A stretch of DNA of 64,000 nt from an uncultured Flavobacteriales bacterium (lineage in GTDB: Bacteria > Bacteroidota > Bacteroidia > CAIKAF01), in contig CAILUT010000056.1 of NCBI GenBank assembly GCA_903837495.1, forward strand, positions 113,392 to 177,391. The letters run 5' to 3'. The position numbers were made by a program, and so were the translations under genes. Shown one piece after another: positions 33,737 to 43,169 of the stretch (within the stretch, counting starts at the first letter, position 1; each line of letters opens with the position of its first letter). The notes beneath the pieces are model-generated. The model saw nothing but the letters and a program-made list of their open reading frames with translations. It was not told where the DNA came from and ran no database searches.

Positions 33737-34624
33737 TCAGGTTTTCTTTTTTCTGTTGACCAAGAAAACACCCAGGAGAATAATTCCCATTCCAATAAAG
33801 ACGGAAGGGTTTAGGTCTTCATTTAAAATCCAGCCCCAGATTAGAGCAAAGACGGGAATAAGATAGGTTACCGAAGCGGCGAAGAGCACAGTGGTGTGTT
33901 TAATTAAATAATTGAACACCAGAACAGCAAGTCCAGTTCCGACCACACCCAAAACGACAATATAGATAAGGGTTTCTTGCCTTTTGGGGTCTGTAAACAG
34001 CAGGGATACGCTGCCGTCTAGGCCTAGGGAGATCAGGGCGGGCAGGGCCACAACAAACAATGCACCGCCCGAAATAACCAGGGCCGGTTGGTGGCTTAGT
34101 TTTGATTTTATGATGTTGGTCGAGAATCCATAGCAAATGCTTCCAAGCAGAGGCATCAACGCGAAAAACAGGGTTGAGAGATCGGCTTGAATTTTTCTTT
34201 GGGAGGCGATAAGAAAAACGGTTCCGGCCAGTCCAATACAGATGCCCAATGCTCCTTTTCCGTTTACCTTAAGTTGAAAAAAAGCCAGCCCTACCAATAG
34301 GGTAAAAAGGGGGGCGGTAGAATTGATGATGGCAGCCAAGGAAGAATCAATCCGAGTGATTCCTGCGGCAAACAGAACGGCGGGGATTCCACTGCCAATA
34401 AAACCAGTGGCCAGGAGCCACAGCCAGGTTTTTTTGGTGATTTGAGACTTGTATTTTAGCACAAAGGGGAGCAGAATTGCGGCTCCGAATACCATTCTCC
34501 AGCGGGCTACTTCAAAAGGACTAAAGGCGAGAAGGCCTTTTTTCATTAGAATGAACGAGCTGCCCCAGGTAATGCCCAAAACAAACAAGACAAAAAACTG
34601 AAAGGGTTTGTTCCGGAAATCCAT
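33737..34624 (-). CDS. EamA/DMT family permease
   Basis: 295 residues with ten hydrophobic helices arranged as two EamA repeats. The first starts FFVLFVLGITWGSSFILMKKGL and contains FSPFEVARWR; the second starts near FFALMPLLGSICYGFSTNI. The C-terminus NRKKKT is basic and cytoplasmic. Members export amino acids, nucleosides or other metabolites; the substrate cannot be read from sequence. It has 118 bases upstream before the SGNH gene and may be its own transcript. Confidence 0.88.
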   Translation of the reverse strand: MDFRNKPFQFFVLFVLGITWGSSFILMKKGLLAFSPFEVARWRMVFGAAILLPFVLKYKSQITKKTWLWLLATGFIGSGIPAVLFAAGITRIDSSLAAIINSTAPLFTLLVGLAFFQLKVNGKGALGICIGLAGTVFLIASQRKIQADLSTLFFALMPLLGSICYGFSTNIIKSKLSHQPALVISGGALFVVALPALISLGLDGSVSLLFTDPKRQETLIYIVVLGVVGTGLAVLVFNYLIKHTTVLFAASVTYLIPVFALIWGWILNEDLNPSVFIGMGIILLGVFLVNRKKKT

Positions 34625-34742
34625 GGGCTAATGCGAGCCAAAGGTACATTTCAGACTAAAGCCGAAGGGCATCAAGTCCAAAATAATGGGGATAAAAATG
34701 TAGGATGGGGAGATGCAGGGCCTCCAAAAGGCTTTATTGAGT

Positions 34743-35474
34743 CTATTTGAGTAGCCAATAAGGGGCAATTTGATTTTGCAATTGTGTTTGCCAAATTTTG
34801 TATCCGTTTTCGTTCATGTGAAGGCCGTCGCGCAGGAACAAATCGGGTCGGGGTTCCCCTTCTGGGTTTAGCATTGGGGTACGAACATCGACGTAGTGCC
34901 ACCGGGGGGAATGCTGTGCAGCGATAATGGCTTGTATTTCGCGGTTTACGCATTCTTGTTTCACCAAAAAGGCACGACTTCGCAGGCTAGGTTTTACCGA
35001 AATGTACCAAATAGGAATAGAGGGAAGCTGAAGGTTTAGGCTATCAACGAGTTGTTGGAATTGTGCAACGATGTCGGCGACGGTTGAGTAGGGCAGGGAA
35101 ATGTCGTTTTCGCCGCAGTATAGAACCAAGCCCTTGGGTTTTTGATTTAGCACCAATTGGGGCAAATAATGCATCAATTCGGGAAGGGTAGAGCCTCCAA
35201 ATCCGGTGTTGCAAACGGGTAAATCGGGGAAATCGGAGGCCAGATTTTTCCATATTCGAATGCTGGAACTTCCGGTAAAGACAATTCCACCGGGCTGGCA
35301 GGGGTTTTGTTGGATGTCCTGAATCTGATTTAAAAAGCGGGAATGGACTGTTTGTACTGAATCGGTGTAGGTTCCGGGGCTGACTTCAGGCCAAATGCAT
35401 TGAGCATTGCTTTTGGTTTCTACGTTTATCCAAGCTAGAATACCCCAAAGCAGTGCTCCCGTTTTTTTTACCAT
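34743..35474 (-). CDS. SGNH/GDSL-family hydrolase
   Basis: 243 residues with an N-terminal signal peptide (ends around ETKSNAQ). The SGNH blocks are visible: block I IVFTGSSSIRIW (catalytic Ser), block II NTGFGGST (oxyanion Gly), block III YCGENDI (Asn), and block V RDGLHMNENGY (catalytic Asp and His). Likely an exported esterase or carbohydrate deacetylase. Its ATG overlaps the stop of the M4 protease gene (ATGGTAA), so it is translationally coupled to a secreted protease. Confidence 0.88.
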   Translation of the reverse strand: MVKKTGALLWGILAWINVETKSNAQCIWPEVSPGTYTDSVQTVHSRFLNQIQDIQQNPCQPGGIVFTGSSSIRIWKNLASDFPDLPVCNTGFGGSTLPELMHYLPQLVLNQKPKGLVLYCGENDISLPYSTVADIVAQFQQLVDSLNLQLPSIPIWYISVKPSLRSRAFLVKQECVNREIQAIIAAQHSPRWHYVDVRTPMLNPEGEPRPDLFLRDGLHMNENGYKIWQTQLQNQIAPYWLLK

Positions 35475-38400
35475 TTAATTAAACGTTGCTGAGCTAGGGT
35501 GTTGCCATGGCTACCTATTGCACGGATAAAATAAATTCCCGATTTCAGGTTTTCTAGTCCTTGAATTTCTTGTGGGGCTTGTTGAGTTGCTTCAAACAGA
35601 CCTACTTGGCGTCCGGTTACATCGAGCAATTCCCAGGCAGCGATTTCAAGGGGTTGGGCCCATTTTAAGAATAAGGAGTTGGTAAATGGGATGGGGTATG
35701 CCTCGAATGCGGGCGACGCTTCTTGGGGCATTCCCATAACTTGAACGCTGACGGTATTTATGGCGGTATCGGCGCAGGCTTGATGGAAAGCGATGAGAGA
35801 AACCGAATAATTGCCAGCTTGCGCATAGGTATGGGTTGGATTTTGTTGGGTTGAGGCGTTTCCGTCACCAAAATTCCAAAGGAATGCAGAAGCACCGTTC
35901 GAGGTTGAGACAAAATTCTGGGTTAATCCTTGGCCGGATTGGGTAAAAGAGGCTGTTGTAGAATCCAGGGATGCGACCAAAGGAACCCGGGGAGAAATAC
36001 AGGGTTTTGCTTGAATTTCCCAGTCGTAGTAATAGTAGTAGAAATTATTTCCAGCAGAGGACCCGGTGATGCTTACTAAGCCTGCCGAGGTGTAGGGGTA
36101 GGTTACATTGGCATTGTTGCGGTAAAGGGCCATATCGCTGCCGCCCAGCCTGTATCCGGTGCCGGGTTGCAGGTTGAAATTGAGGGCAATCCGCGATTGT
36201 CCGGCGGGAATATTGATAAATCGGGAATCGATCATGTTTCCGGCGGCATCCCAGAGCATAATGCTGCGGTTCCCGGCTCCAGTTGCATTTACCCAAACGG
36301 AATTAAGGGTGATGGGTTGAAGGACATTAAAAATAAGGTATTGAACCGTTGAATTGTTGTGGAATCCTCCATTGGCGGCGCTGTTCAGAGAGCCTACATT
36401 TAAAACGGGTTGGTTTTCCACATGTTCAACCCAGAAGGTATCGGTAGCTGCAATGTACACCTCAAGGCTGTCGCCGGTGTATATGGGGGTTGTGGCATTT
36501 TGAGCCATGTACCATCGGATTTCATCGAGGGCTGTTGCTGTTAAAACGGCGGAATCGGGAACACAAACGCTGATGTTTCCGCTGGTTTGGGGCACATCTG
36601 GGCGGTCGATGGTGATGTAATTTACCTTAACAATGGAATCGGAACCGATAAAATTGGTTGACAGCAGTTTCACCGAATAGGTCCCATCGGTTTGATAGTC
36701 GTGGCTTGGATTTTGCAAAGTGGACGAGGTTCCATCGCCGAAATCCCAAGCCCAAGAAACGGCACCGTTGGTGGTTTGGTCGGTAAATTGAATTAAGCCG
36801 TCGCAGGAAAGGAGGGAGGTAGCAAGGAAGTCGGCCGTGGGAGGTGTAGTGGGCATGGTGCAGGCCCAGTTGCAAATAAATCCAGCTCCGGTAACGTATA
36901 CATCGGAGGTCATTTTAAGGGTGATTGCTCCGGTTGAGCTGGTAATGCTTCCACCGTTGGGTAAATTTGTTCCCGAGAATTGTCCGATGAGGGGGGCATT
37001 TACGCTGCTTCCGTCGTAGATGAAAAGGTAATCGTAGCCTGCTTCTGTGTCGAAGGCTGTAAAGGTTAGGGTAACTGTGGCTGCGCCTGTTGGGGCGATG
37101 GTGATTTCAGAGGTCAGGTTGTCGGGGTAATTGTTGTTTACTCCCCCTGGGTCAAACAGCGTTCCAAAGCAAGAAAATTGCGTTTGGTTCAAGCCATTCG
37201 GATTCATAGTGATGGAACAGGGTAGGGTGGTATCTAAGTTTACAAAGGCATTTTGCACGGTGGAATCGATTCCGCAAGGGCCTCCATTGGCAATCAGGCT
37301 AACGTTAAAGGTGCCTAAAGACTGATAGGTATGGGTTGGGTTAACGGCGGTCGAGGTGTTTCCGTCGCCGAAATTCCAGACGAACGAGCCGGCATTGGTG
37401 CTGGTGTTGTAAAAATTAACCATGGCAGGAGCCTGGCAGAAAGAGGTAGATGGGGCGGTAAATCCAGCGGTAACGGTGCTGTTAAAGACAGGTCCTACGC
37501 CTACGGCATGCCAGGCATTGGTTGTAGCGATTACTTCGGGTGTGCAGGGGCCAAAGAGGTCAATGGCCGATTGAATGGCGTAAAATCGAGCGTCTTGGTG
37601 GTCGCTGTTGGGTCCTAAGTACACGGTCAGATTTCGGAATGCCACCTTAGCGGCGTCAACGACGCCAATTCCGTTTACTGAAAAGGCATTGCCCAAATCG
37701 TTGGTTCCGTTTCCACCGCCTGTAAGCAGGTAAAACCAATAGTTTTGAACGCCGGAGTTGGTGTGTACTCCGCCGTTGTCTTGGGTACCGGTGTAGTAAT
37801 TGGTGCCCCCGTAGGTATCGGGGTCGCCAAAGGCGTTTGGATTGCTCATAGAGCGGATGCCGTTGCCGTTGGGGGTGGCATCTTCGCCGATGGTCCATTC
37901 AAGAACGTTATTGGCATAGGCTGTTACGGCCATTCCGAAGATGTCGCTAAAGGATTCGTTCAGGGCTCCCGATTCGTTTTGGTAAACTAAGGCGGCGGTA
38001 TTTGAGGTTAAGCCATGGGCCACTTCGTGGGCACAAATATCAAGGGTAGTGAGGGGGGTAAACACACTGCCATCGCCATCGCCATAGGTCATTCGTTGGC
38101 CGTCCCAAAAGGCGTTGTTGTAGCTGTTGCTGTAATGAATATAAGAGCGGAGCATAAAACCATTGCCATCGATGCTGTTTCGGTTGTGAACGAGCATAAA
38201 ATAATCGTAGGTCATTTCAGCCCCCCAGTGTGCATCGCCGGCATACTGGTCTAGGCTTGGATTGATGTTGTTCCAAAGGTTATCGGCATCGGTAAAATCG
38301 ACGGCCGAGCCGTAATTTGTTCCGTTGTTCAGGTTAAAGGTTTGGATGCCGTTGCCACGGCCGGATTCCCGAAGGCGGTAAGTCCCGTTAAAATAATCGG

Positions 38401-39169
38401 TAACGATGGGGCGGTTACCAGTATAAACGGTATTGGCGGTGCCGTTAGAATCGGCGGTGTGGATTTTGTTTACTTTCCACAGTACTTGGCCTGTAAGGGC
38501 ATCTACATAAACATCGTGGCGGCTCAAAGGTTCGGCAGCATACACATCTAATTTATAGGCCAGGCGGAACTCGGCCGAATTCATTTGTTGGTTAACTGGG
38601 GCATATACCAGTTCAGGGCTGGGGTAATAGGTGGCACCTTGTTGGTTTAGCTCCCATTTAAGTCGGGCTTCTTCTTCGGGAAATTCCCATTTGTAGGAAT
38701 TGGCTTGAATGGAACGGGTGGCAGCTTGAATGGCCTGGTTGGGGTTGATTGATGGGCTGGCTGATTGGGGTAAAGAGGAGTACCACTGCCCATTTCCAGA
38801 GGCGATTCGCCCTTGTTTTACATGCAGGCGGAAGAAGGCGAATTCAACGGGGATGTTTATGTGAAGTTGGCGGTAGGTAAGGTGTTCAAACCCCAGCTCA
38901 TCTTTTTCGTGTTTCAGTTCTTCCCAGGCGGTATTTTCGGTGTGGGCAAGGAGTTTATTCAGAAGTTTTGGGGCTTCTGACAAGGGGCGTTCTTGGCCGG
39001 GTCGGAATCTAAAAAAATCCGGTGCGATGCTGCCCTTTTTAAAGCGAATCAAGTCGGCACCGGCCATGAATTGTTCTGCTTTATCGCCTTCCCAAATTTC
39101 TTGAGATTTGGCTGAAAGCAAGCTGAACAAGAAAAGAGTAATGCATGCGAAGCGGTAAAAAAGGCGCAT
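35468..39169 (-). CDS. Secreted M4 (thermolysin-like) metalloprotease with PKD, CUB and T9SS sorting domains
   Basis: 1233 residues. Signal peptide (1-22), FTP/PepSY-type propeptide (~40-215) and M4 catalytic domain (~230-555). The zinc motif HEVAHGL is near residue 380 and the third ligand in ALNESFSDIFG about 20 residues on. Then come a PKD domain (WNFGDGNTSTAVNPTHTY, ~560-635), a CUB-like domain with FDTEAGYDYLFIYDG (~665-770), a second PKD (WDFGDGTSS), a linker with a beta-sandwich, a third PKD (WNFGDGNASTQQNPTHTY) and a T9SS type A sorting domain (YPIPFTNSLFLKW to QQRLIKW). It is exported to the surface to digest extracellular protein. The downstream SGNH gene overlaps its stop. Confidence 0.95.
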   Translation of the reverse strand: MRLFYRFACITLFLFSLLSAKSQEIWEGDKAEQFMAGADLIRFKKGSIAPDFFRFRPGQERPLSEAPKLLNKLLAHTENTAWEELKHEKDELGFEHLTYRQLHINIPVEFAFFRLHVKQGRIASGNGQWYSSLPQSASPSINPNQAIQAATRSIQANSYKWEFPEEEARLKWELNQQGATYYPSPELVYAPVNQQMNSAEFRLAYKLDVYAAEPLSRHDVYVDALTGQVLWKVNKIHTADSNGTANTVYTGNRPIVTDYFNGTYRLRESGRGNGIQTFNLNNGTNYGSAVDFTDADNLWNNINPSLDQYAGDAHWGAEMTYDYFMLVHNRNSIDGNGFMLRSYIHYSNSYNNAFWDGQRMTYGDGDGSVFTPLTTLDICAHEVAHGLTSNTAALVYQNESGALNESFSDIFGMAVTAYANNVLEWTIGEDATPNGNGIRSMSNPNAFGDPDTYGGTNYYTGTQDNGGVHTNSGVQNYWFYLLTGGGNGTNDLGNAFSVNGIGVVDAAKVAFRNLTVYLGPNSDHQDARFYAIQSAIDLFGPCTPEVIATTNAWHAVGVGPVFNSTVTAGFTAPSTSFCQAPAMVNFYNTSTNAGSFVWNFGDGNTSTAVNPTHTYQSLGTFNVSLIANGGPCGIDSTVQNAFVNLDTTLPCSITMNPNGLNQTQFSCFGTLFDPGGVNNNYPDNLTSEITIAPTGAATVTLTFTAFDTEAGYDYLFIYDGSSVNAPLIGQFSGTNLPNGGSITSSTGAITLKMTSDVYVTGAGFICNWACTMPTTPPTADFLATSLLSCDGLIQFTDQTTNGAVSWAWDFGDGTSSTLQNPSHDYQTDGTYSVKLLSTNFIGSDSIVKVNYITIDRPDVPQTSGNISVCVPDSAVLTATALDEIRWYMAQNATTPIYTGDSLEVYIAATDTFWVEHVENQPVLNVGSLNSAANGGFHNNSTVQYLIFNVLQPITLNSVWVNATGAGNRSIMLWDAAGNMIDSRFINIPAGQSRIALNFNLQPGTGYRLGGSDMALYRNNANVTYPYTSAGLVSITGSSAGNNFYYYYYDWEIQAKPCISPRVPLVASLDSTTASFTQSGQGLTQNFVSTSNGASAFLWNFGDGNASTQQNPTHTYAQAGNYSVSLIAFHQACADTAINTVSVQVMGMPQEASPAFEAYPIPFTNSLFLKWAQPLEIAAWELLDVTGRQVGLFEATQQAPQEIQGLENLKSGIYFIRAIGSHGNTLAQQRLIKW

Positions 39170-39261
39170 ATAGTGAGATTGGGTGTTTGATTTAATTTCA
39201 GAACTTAAAGGTATGAATTCGCCTTTAAAAAAGGAAGACCAATTCTACAAATCAAGGTGCT

Positions 39262-39957
39262 TTAAGATGGAAGATTGTGGGGACTAATCCCGTAAACATA
39301 TCCGTCTTTGACTCGAAGGGTTCGTGCGGGATACGAGGAAAGGAAATCGTGTTCGTGGGTTGCCATTAGAATGGCTGTTCCGGCATCGCTGATGCTGCGC
39401 ATGAGTTTTAAGATATCGAGCGAGGTTTCAGGGTCTAGGTTGCCTGTGGGTTCGTCGGCCAAGATCAATTGAGGTTCATTAAGGAGGGCTCTGGCTAGAA
39501 CGATACGTTGTTGTTCGCCGCCCGACAATTCCCAGGGGAATTTAAATCCTTTGGATTTGAGGCCTACCCAATCGAGGACTTCGGCGATGCGGTAGTCCAT
39601 TTTTGATTTCCCTTTCCATCCGGTGGCTTGGAGTACAAATCGCAGGTTTTCGTCCACACTGCGGTCGGCCAGCAACTGAAAATCCTGAAACACAATGCCA
39701 ATTTTGCGCCGCAATTGTGGAACTTCCTTGTTTTTTAGCGCATTTAAATCAAAATTCACCACCGAGGCTTTGCCATCGGCAAGGGGTACATCGCCGTACA
39801 GCATTTTGAGTAAGCTGGATTTGCCGCTTCCTGTTTTTCCGACTACATAAACAAATTCACCTGGATGCACAGAAAAACTTAGGTCTCTTAAGACGAGTAG
39901 TTTGCCTTGGTGAATGCTGACTTTTGAAACGTGAATAATGGGCGATGGCTCGGTCAT
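39262..39957 (-). CDS. ftsE: FtsE-like ABC transporter ATP-binding protein
   Basis: 231 residues. Walker A GKTGSGKS (40-47), Q-loop IVFQDFQLLADRSVDENL, signature LSGGEQQRIVLARALL and Walker B LILADEPTGNLDPETS. The sequence between Walker A and the signature is of the FtsE/LolD type; FtsE, acting with FtsX to control septal peptidoglycan hydrolases, fits best. No ftsX or other permease gene is adjacent, so LolD is a weaker alternative. It is divergent from the TPR protein gene. Confidence 0.82.
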   Translation of the reverse strand: MTEPSPIIHVSKVSIHQGKLLVLRDLSFSVHPGEFVYVVGKTGSGKSSLLKMLYGDVPLADGKASVVNFDLNALKNKEVPQLRRKIGIVFQDFQLLADRSVDENLRFVLQATGWKGKSKMDYRIAEVLDWVGLKSKGFKFPWELSGGEQQRIVLARALLNEPQLILADEPTGNLDPETSLDILKLMRSISDAGTAILMATHEHDFLSSYPARTLRVKDGYVYGISPHNLPS

Positions 39958-40070
39958 AGCGTAAATATACGGCAGTCAACCGGGTAAAAAAGGCGGGGTG
40001 CATCATTTTATTAAACCTATGCCGTTAATAAAAGAATGGAATCTGGGTAAAAAGATGCCCATTGGGTTAT

Positions 40071-40078
40071 TAGATTTG
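40071..40078 (+). promoter_or_regulatory. Candidate -7 box of the TPR protein gene
   Basis: TAGATTTG, exact consensus, 19 bases before the ATG at 40097, which supports that start over 39998. Confidence 0.45.
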
Positions 40079-40096
40079 TTAAAGAAAATTGGTATC

Positions 40097-43000
40097 ATGC
40101 AACGAATACGCCCATTTATAGGCCTTCCTTTGATTTTTTGGCTTTTGGCTTTTGCGCTTCAAGCACAGCGAAGTGTAGGTCAAATGGACCCAGATGTTTT
40201 GTACAAAGAGGGCTACACCCTGTTTCAAAAAAGGCAGTTTCAGGCCTCAAAGGTTAAGATGCTGGAATACCTAAGTCAGGCAAATGGATTGTATTTGCAG
40301 GACGCAGAATATTATGCAGCGGCGGCTTCCACCGAATTGTTTCAGCAAGAAGCCATGCATCGGTTGAGTTCTTTTATTGACCACAGTCCAGAAAACCCCA
40401 AAATCAGCATGGCGTGGTTTCAGCGGGGCAACGTCATGTTTCGGGATCGGAAATACCAAGAAGCGGAGTCTAATTTTGCCAAGGCCGATCCGTTTGTGCT
40501 GACGAAATTGCAGTGGTCGGAGTTCTACTTTAAACTGGGGTATGCTCAGTTTATGAACAACAAATTAGAGGATGCCCTGGTTTCGTTTTCAAAAACCAAA
40601 GACATTGAATCGCCCTATCGTGGTCCGGCTGTTTATTATGCAGGTCATATTCACTATGCCGCCGAGCAGTGGGAGAGTTCGTTGGGCATGTTTCAGCGCA
40701 TCCAAGAAGAAAAGGCTTTCTCGAAGGTGGTTCCTTTATATATTGCTCAGATTTATTACCGTCAAAAACGGTATCGAGATTTAATTCAATATGCGGCACC
40801 CCTGGCCGACACCTTGCGTGGCCCCACAGGCATTGCCGTGTTGCGTATGATGGCCGAATCGGAATTCAAATTGGGGCAGTATGTTTCGGCGATTGGGCAC
40901 TACAATTCCTTGATTAAAAAGGGCGGAGTTTTAGACCGGGAGGGGAATTACAACTTAGGGATTGCGCATTATGAGGAAAAAGACTTTAAATCGGCTTCCG
41001 GCTATTTTTCAAAATCGGCCGACAAGGAGGATTCATTGGCGCAAACTGCCTTTTATTATATGAGCGATTGCTATTTAAAGTTGGGGCAAAAGAAATTGGC
41101 TTTGGATGCGCTGCGGCTGGCTTATGCCCTGAAAAAGCATCCGAAGATTACCCGCGAGGCCCTGTTTCAATTTGCGAAATTGTCTTATGAGCTGGGATAC
41201 AATCCCTACAACGAGGCGGTAGAAGCTTTAGAAGAATATTTAGAGGCCTACGACAAATCGGAGTTTGCCGAAGAAGCCCGGCAGCTGATGGTGGAAATAT
41301 ATTTATCGTCTAAAAACTACCGGCAAGCCATAGTGGCCTTAGATAAAATGCCAAGGAAGTCGCCCACTTTACAACAAGCGTTGCAGCGGGTACTTTATTT
41401 TAGGGCTGTCGAGTTGTTCAACAACTTAGAATTTCAAGAAGCTGAGGCCCACTTTGAACGGGCAGTCGGATTGAATTTTGATCCGACCATTACGGCTGAA
41501 GCTTTTTATTGGTGGGGCGAAGCCAATTTTAAGCAGGGCAAGTATATAGAGGCCATACAACAGTGGGAGAAGTTTGTCAAGACACCTACAGGCCCAAGTT
41601 CGGCGGCCCTTTTAAATGTGTACTACAATTTAGGATATGCCCACTTAAAGCAAAAGAAGTATGCACAAGCTTTGACCGAGTTTCGGACGTATTTGGATTC
41701 AGAAAAGGGCAAGGCCGAGCCACAAACCCGAACCGATGCCTTGCTTCGAACCGCAGATTGCTATTTTGCCCTGAAGAAATTTGAGTTTGCCTTAGAATAC
41801 TATGCCAAGGCAGAATCGACGGCAAAGTACCGCAGCGATTACGGCCATTTTCAGTGGGCAATGCTGCAAGGGATTGCCGGAAATCAAAAAGAAAAGAGCC
41901 GGATTTTAGCGGAACTCCTGGAGTTGTTTCCAAAATCTCCGTTGGCAGAAGAAGCGTTGTTTGAACAGGGCATTGCCCAGATGCGGGTTCAAGAACTGAA
42001 AGCAGCACAGATTGTTTTTCAGCGTGTTTTATCGGAATACCCCGCTGGCACATTGCAGGGAAAGGCCTCTCTGCAAATTGGGGTAATTTATCGGAATTTG
42101 GGCGAAGACCAATCTGCCTTGGATTGGTTAAAAAAGGTGTCGGCAAATTACCCCGGCAGTCCAGAAGCCGCCTTGGCGGTGGGATACATCAAAAGCATTT
42201 ATACCGAGGCTGGGCAGGTTGAAGAATGGCTGGCTTTTGCTCAAAATTCGGGACAGGTCAATGCCAGCCGAGCCGAACTTGATTCGTCGGCCTATTTCGC
42301 AGTACAGAATGCCGTTCAAAGTGGAGCTTGCGATAAAATTATCAAAGCATCGGATTCGTACTTGGCCGCTTTCCCTTCTGGTTTCTTTGTGCAAGAAGTG
42401 GCACATCAATTGGGAGAATGCCATTTTGCTCAAGAAAAAGACGCCCTCGCTTTACAGGCGTTCACCTTCATTTTAAATGGCCCTAAAGGAGCCTATACCG
42501 AAAACGCTTTGGTGAAGGTAGGCTATATTTTTCGAAGCCAGCCGGACACGGCCCAAGCCATCCGAATATACCTAGAACTGGAATCGGTTGCTGGCACAGC
42601 CGAGGTTTTAAAAGAGGCTCGAGGGCATTTGATGGACTTGTACTTTGGTCAATCGGATTGGCGGAACGCCATTTATTATGCGGATAAATTGTTGACCTTA
42701 GAAAAAGTATCGGGGGCCGACCGCGATCGGTATTACTTTATAAAAACCAGGTCGCATTACTCCATTGAGGAGTACGAGCTGGGCCTAGCTTCGGGGCGTA
42801 AAATGTCGGCCAATGCAAATACAGAGCAATTTGCCGAGGTGGCTTTTATTATGGCCGATGTACTTCGGATTAAAAAGGAGTTTACCCAAGCAGAACGCGA
42901 ACTGCGTCAAAACGTAAAAAAAATGAGCAATCACCCCCACTGGGTAGCAAAATCCTTGATTTTACTCAGCGATATTTACCTTGAGCTGGGCAATCTTTCG

Positions 43001-43165
43001 CAAGCGAAAGCAACATTAAAATCTGTGATCGACCACCACGATGGGCCCGAATTGGTTGCATTGGCTCAAGAGCGGTATCAGCATATTTTAAATTTAGAAC
43101 AAGAGAAAAACCGGGTGCAGGACGTTCAGTCGGAAGAATTGAATTTAGAACCCAATGGACAATAA
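40097..43165 (+). CDS. Large tetratricopeptide-repeat protein, exported
   Basis: 1022 residues. A signal peptide (MQRIRPFIGLPLIFWLLAFALQAQ) leads into TPR and Sel1-like helical repeats that cover almost the whole length. Examples are ALVSFSKTKDIESPYRGPAVYYAGHIHY, SASGYFSKSADKEDSLAQTAFYYMSDCYLKLGQ and AEAHFERAVGLNFDPTITAEAFYWWGEANFKQGKY. The C-terminus is polar. It probably works as a periplasmic scaffold. The next gene starts 4 bases after its stop and encodes an outer-membrane barrel, so the two likely form a complex. Confidence 0.88.
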   Translation: MQRIRPFIGLPLIFWLLAFALQAQRSVGQMDPDVLYKEGYTLFQKRQFQASKVKMLEYLSQANGLYLQDAEYYAAAASTELFQQEAMHRLSSFIDHSPENPKISMAWFQRGNVMFRDRKYQEAESNFAKADPFVLTKLQWSEFYFKLGYAQFMNNKLEDALVSFSKTKDIESPYRGPAVYYAGHIHYAAEQWESSLGMFQRIQEEKAFSKVVPLYIAQIYYRQKRYRDLIQYAAPLADTLRGPTGIAVLRMMAESEFKLGQYVSAIGHYNSLIKKGGVLDREGNYNLGIAHYEEKDFKSASGYFSKSADKEDSLAQTAFYYMSDCYLKLGQKKLALDALRLAYALKKHPKITREALFQFAKLSYELGYNPYNEAVEALEEYLEAYDKSEFAEEARQLMVEIYLSSKNYRQAIVALDKMPRKSPTLQQALQRVLYFRAVELFNNLEFQEAEAHFERAVGLNFDPTITAEAFYWWGEANFKQGKYIEAIQQWEKFVKTPTGPSSAALLNVYYNLGYAHLKQKKYAQALTEFRTYLDSEKGKAEPQTRTDALLRTADCYFALKKFEFALEYYAKAESTAKYRSDYGHFQWAMLQGIAGNQKEKSRILAELLELFPKSPLAEEALFEQGIAQMRVQELKAAQIVFQRVLSEYPAGTLQGKASLQIGVIYRNLGEDQSALDWLKKVSANYPGSPEAALAVGYIKSIYTEAGQVEEWLAFAQNSGQVNASRAELDSSAYFAVQNAVQSGACDKIIKASDSYLAAFPSGFFVQEVAHQLGECHFAQEKDALALQAFTFILNGPKGAYTENALVKVGYIFRSQPDTAQAIRIYLELESVAGTAEVLKEARGHLMDLYFGQSDWRNAIYYADKLLTLEKVSGADRDRYYFIKTRSHYSIEEYELGLASGRKMSANANTEQFAEVAFIMADVLRIKKEFTQAERELRQNVKKMSNHPHWVAKSLILLSDIYLELGNLSQAKATLKSVIDHHDGPELVALAQERYQHILNLEQEKNRVQDVQSEELNLEPNGQ

Positions 43166-43169
43166 CAGC

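Noticed and set aside
41586..42146. 186-codon frame antisense to the TPR gene
   Set aside because: Lies wholly within a clear TPR coding frame and has no recognisable content.
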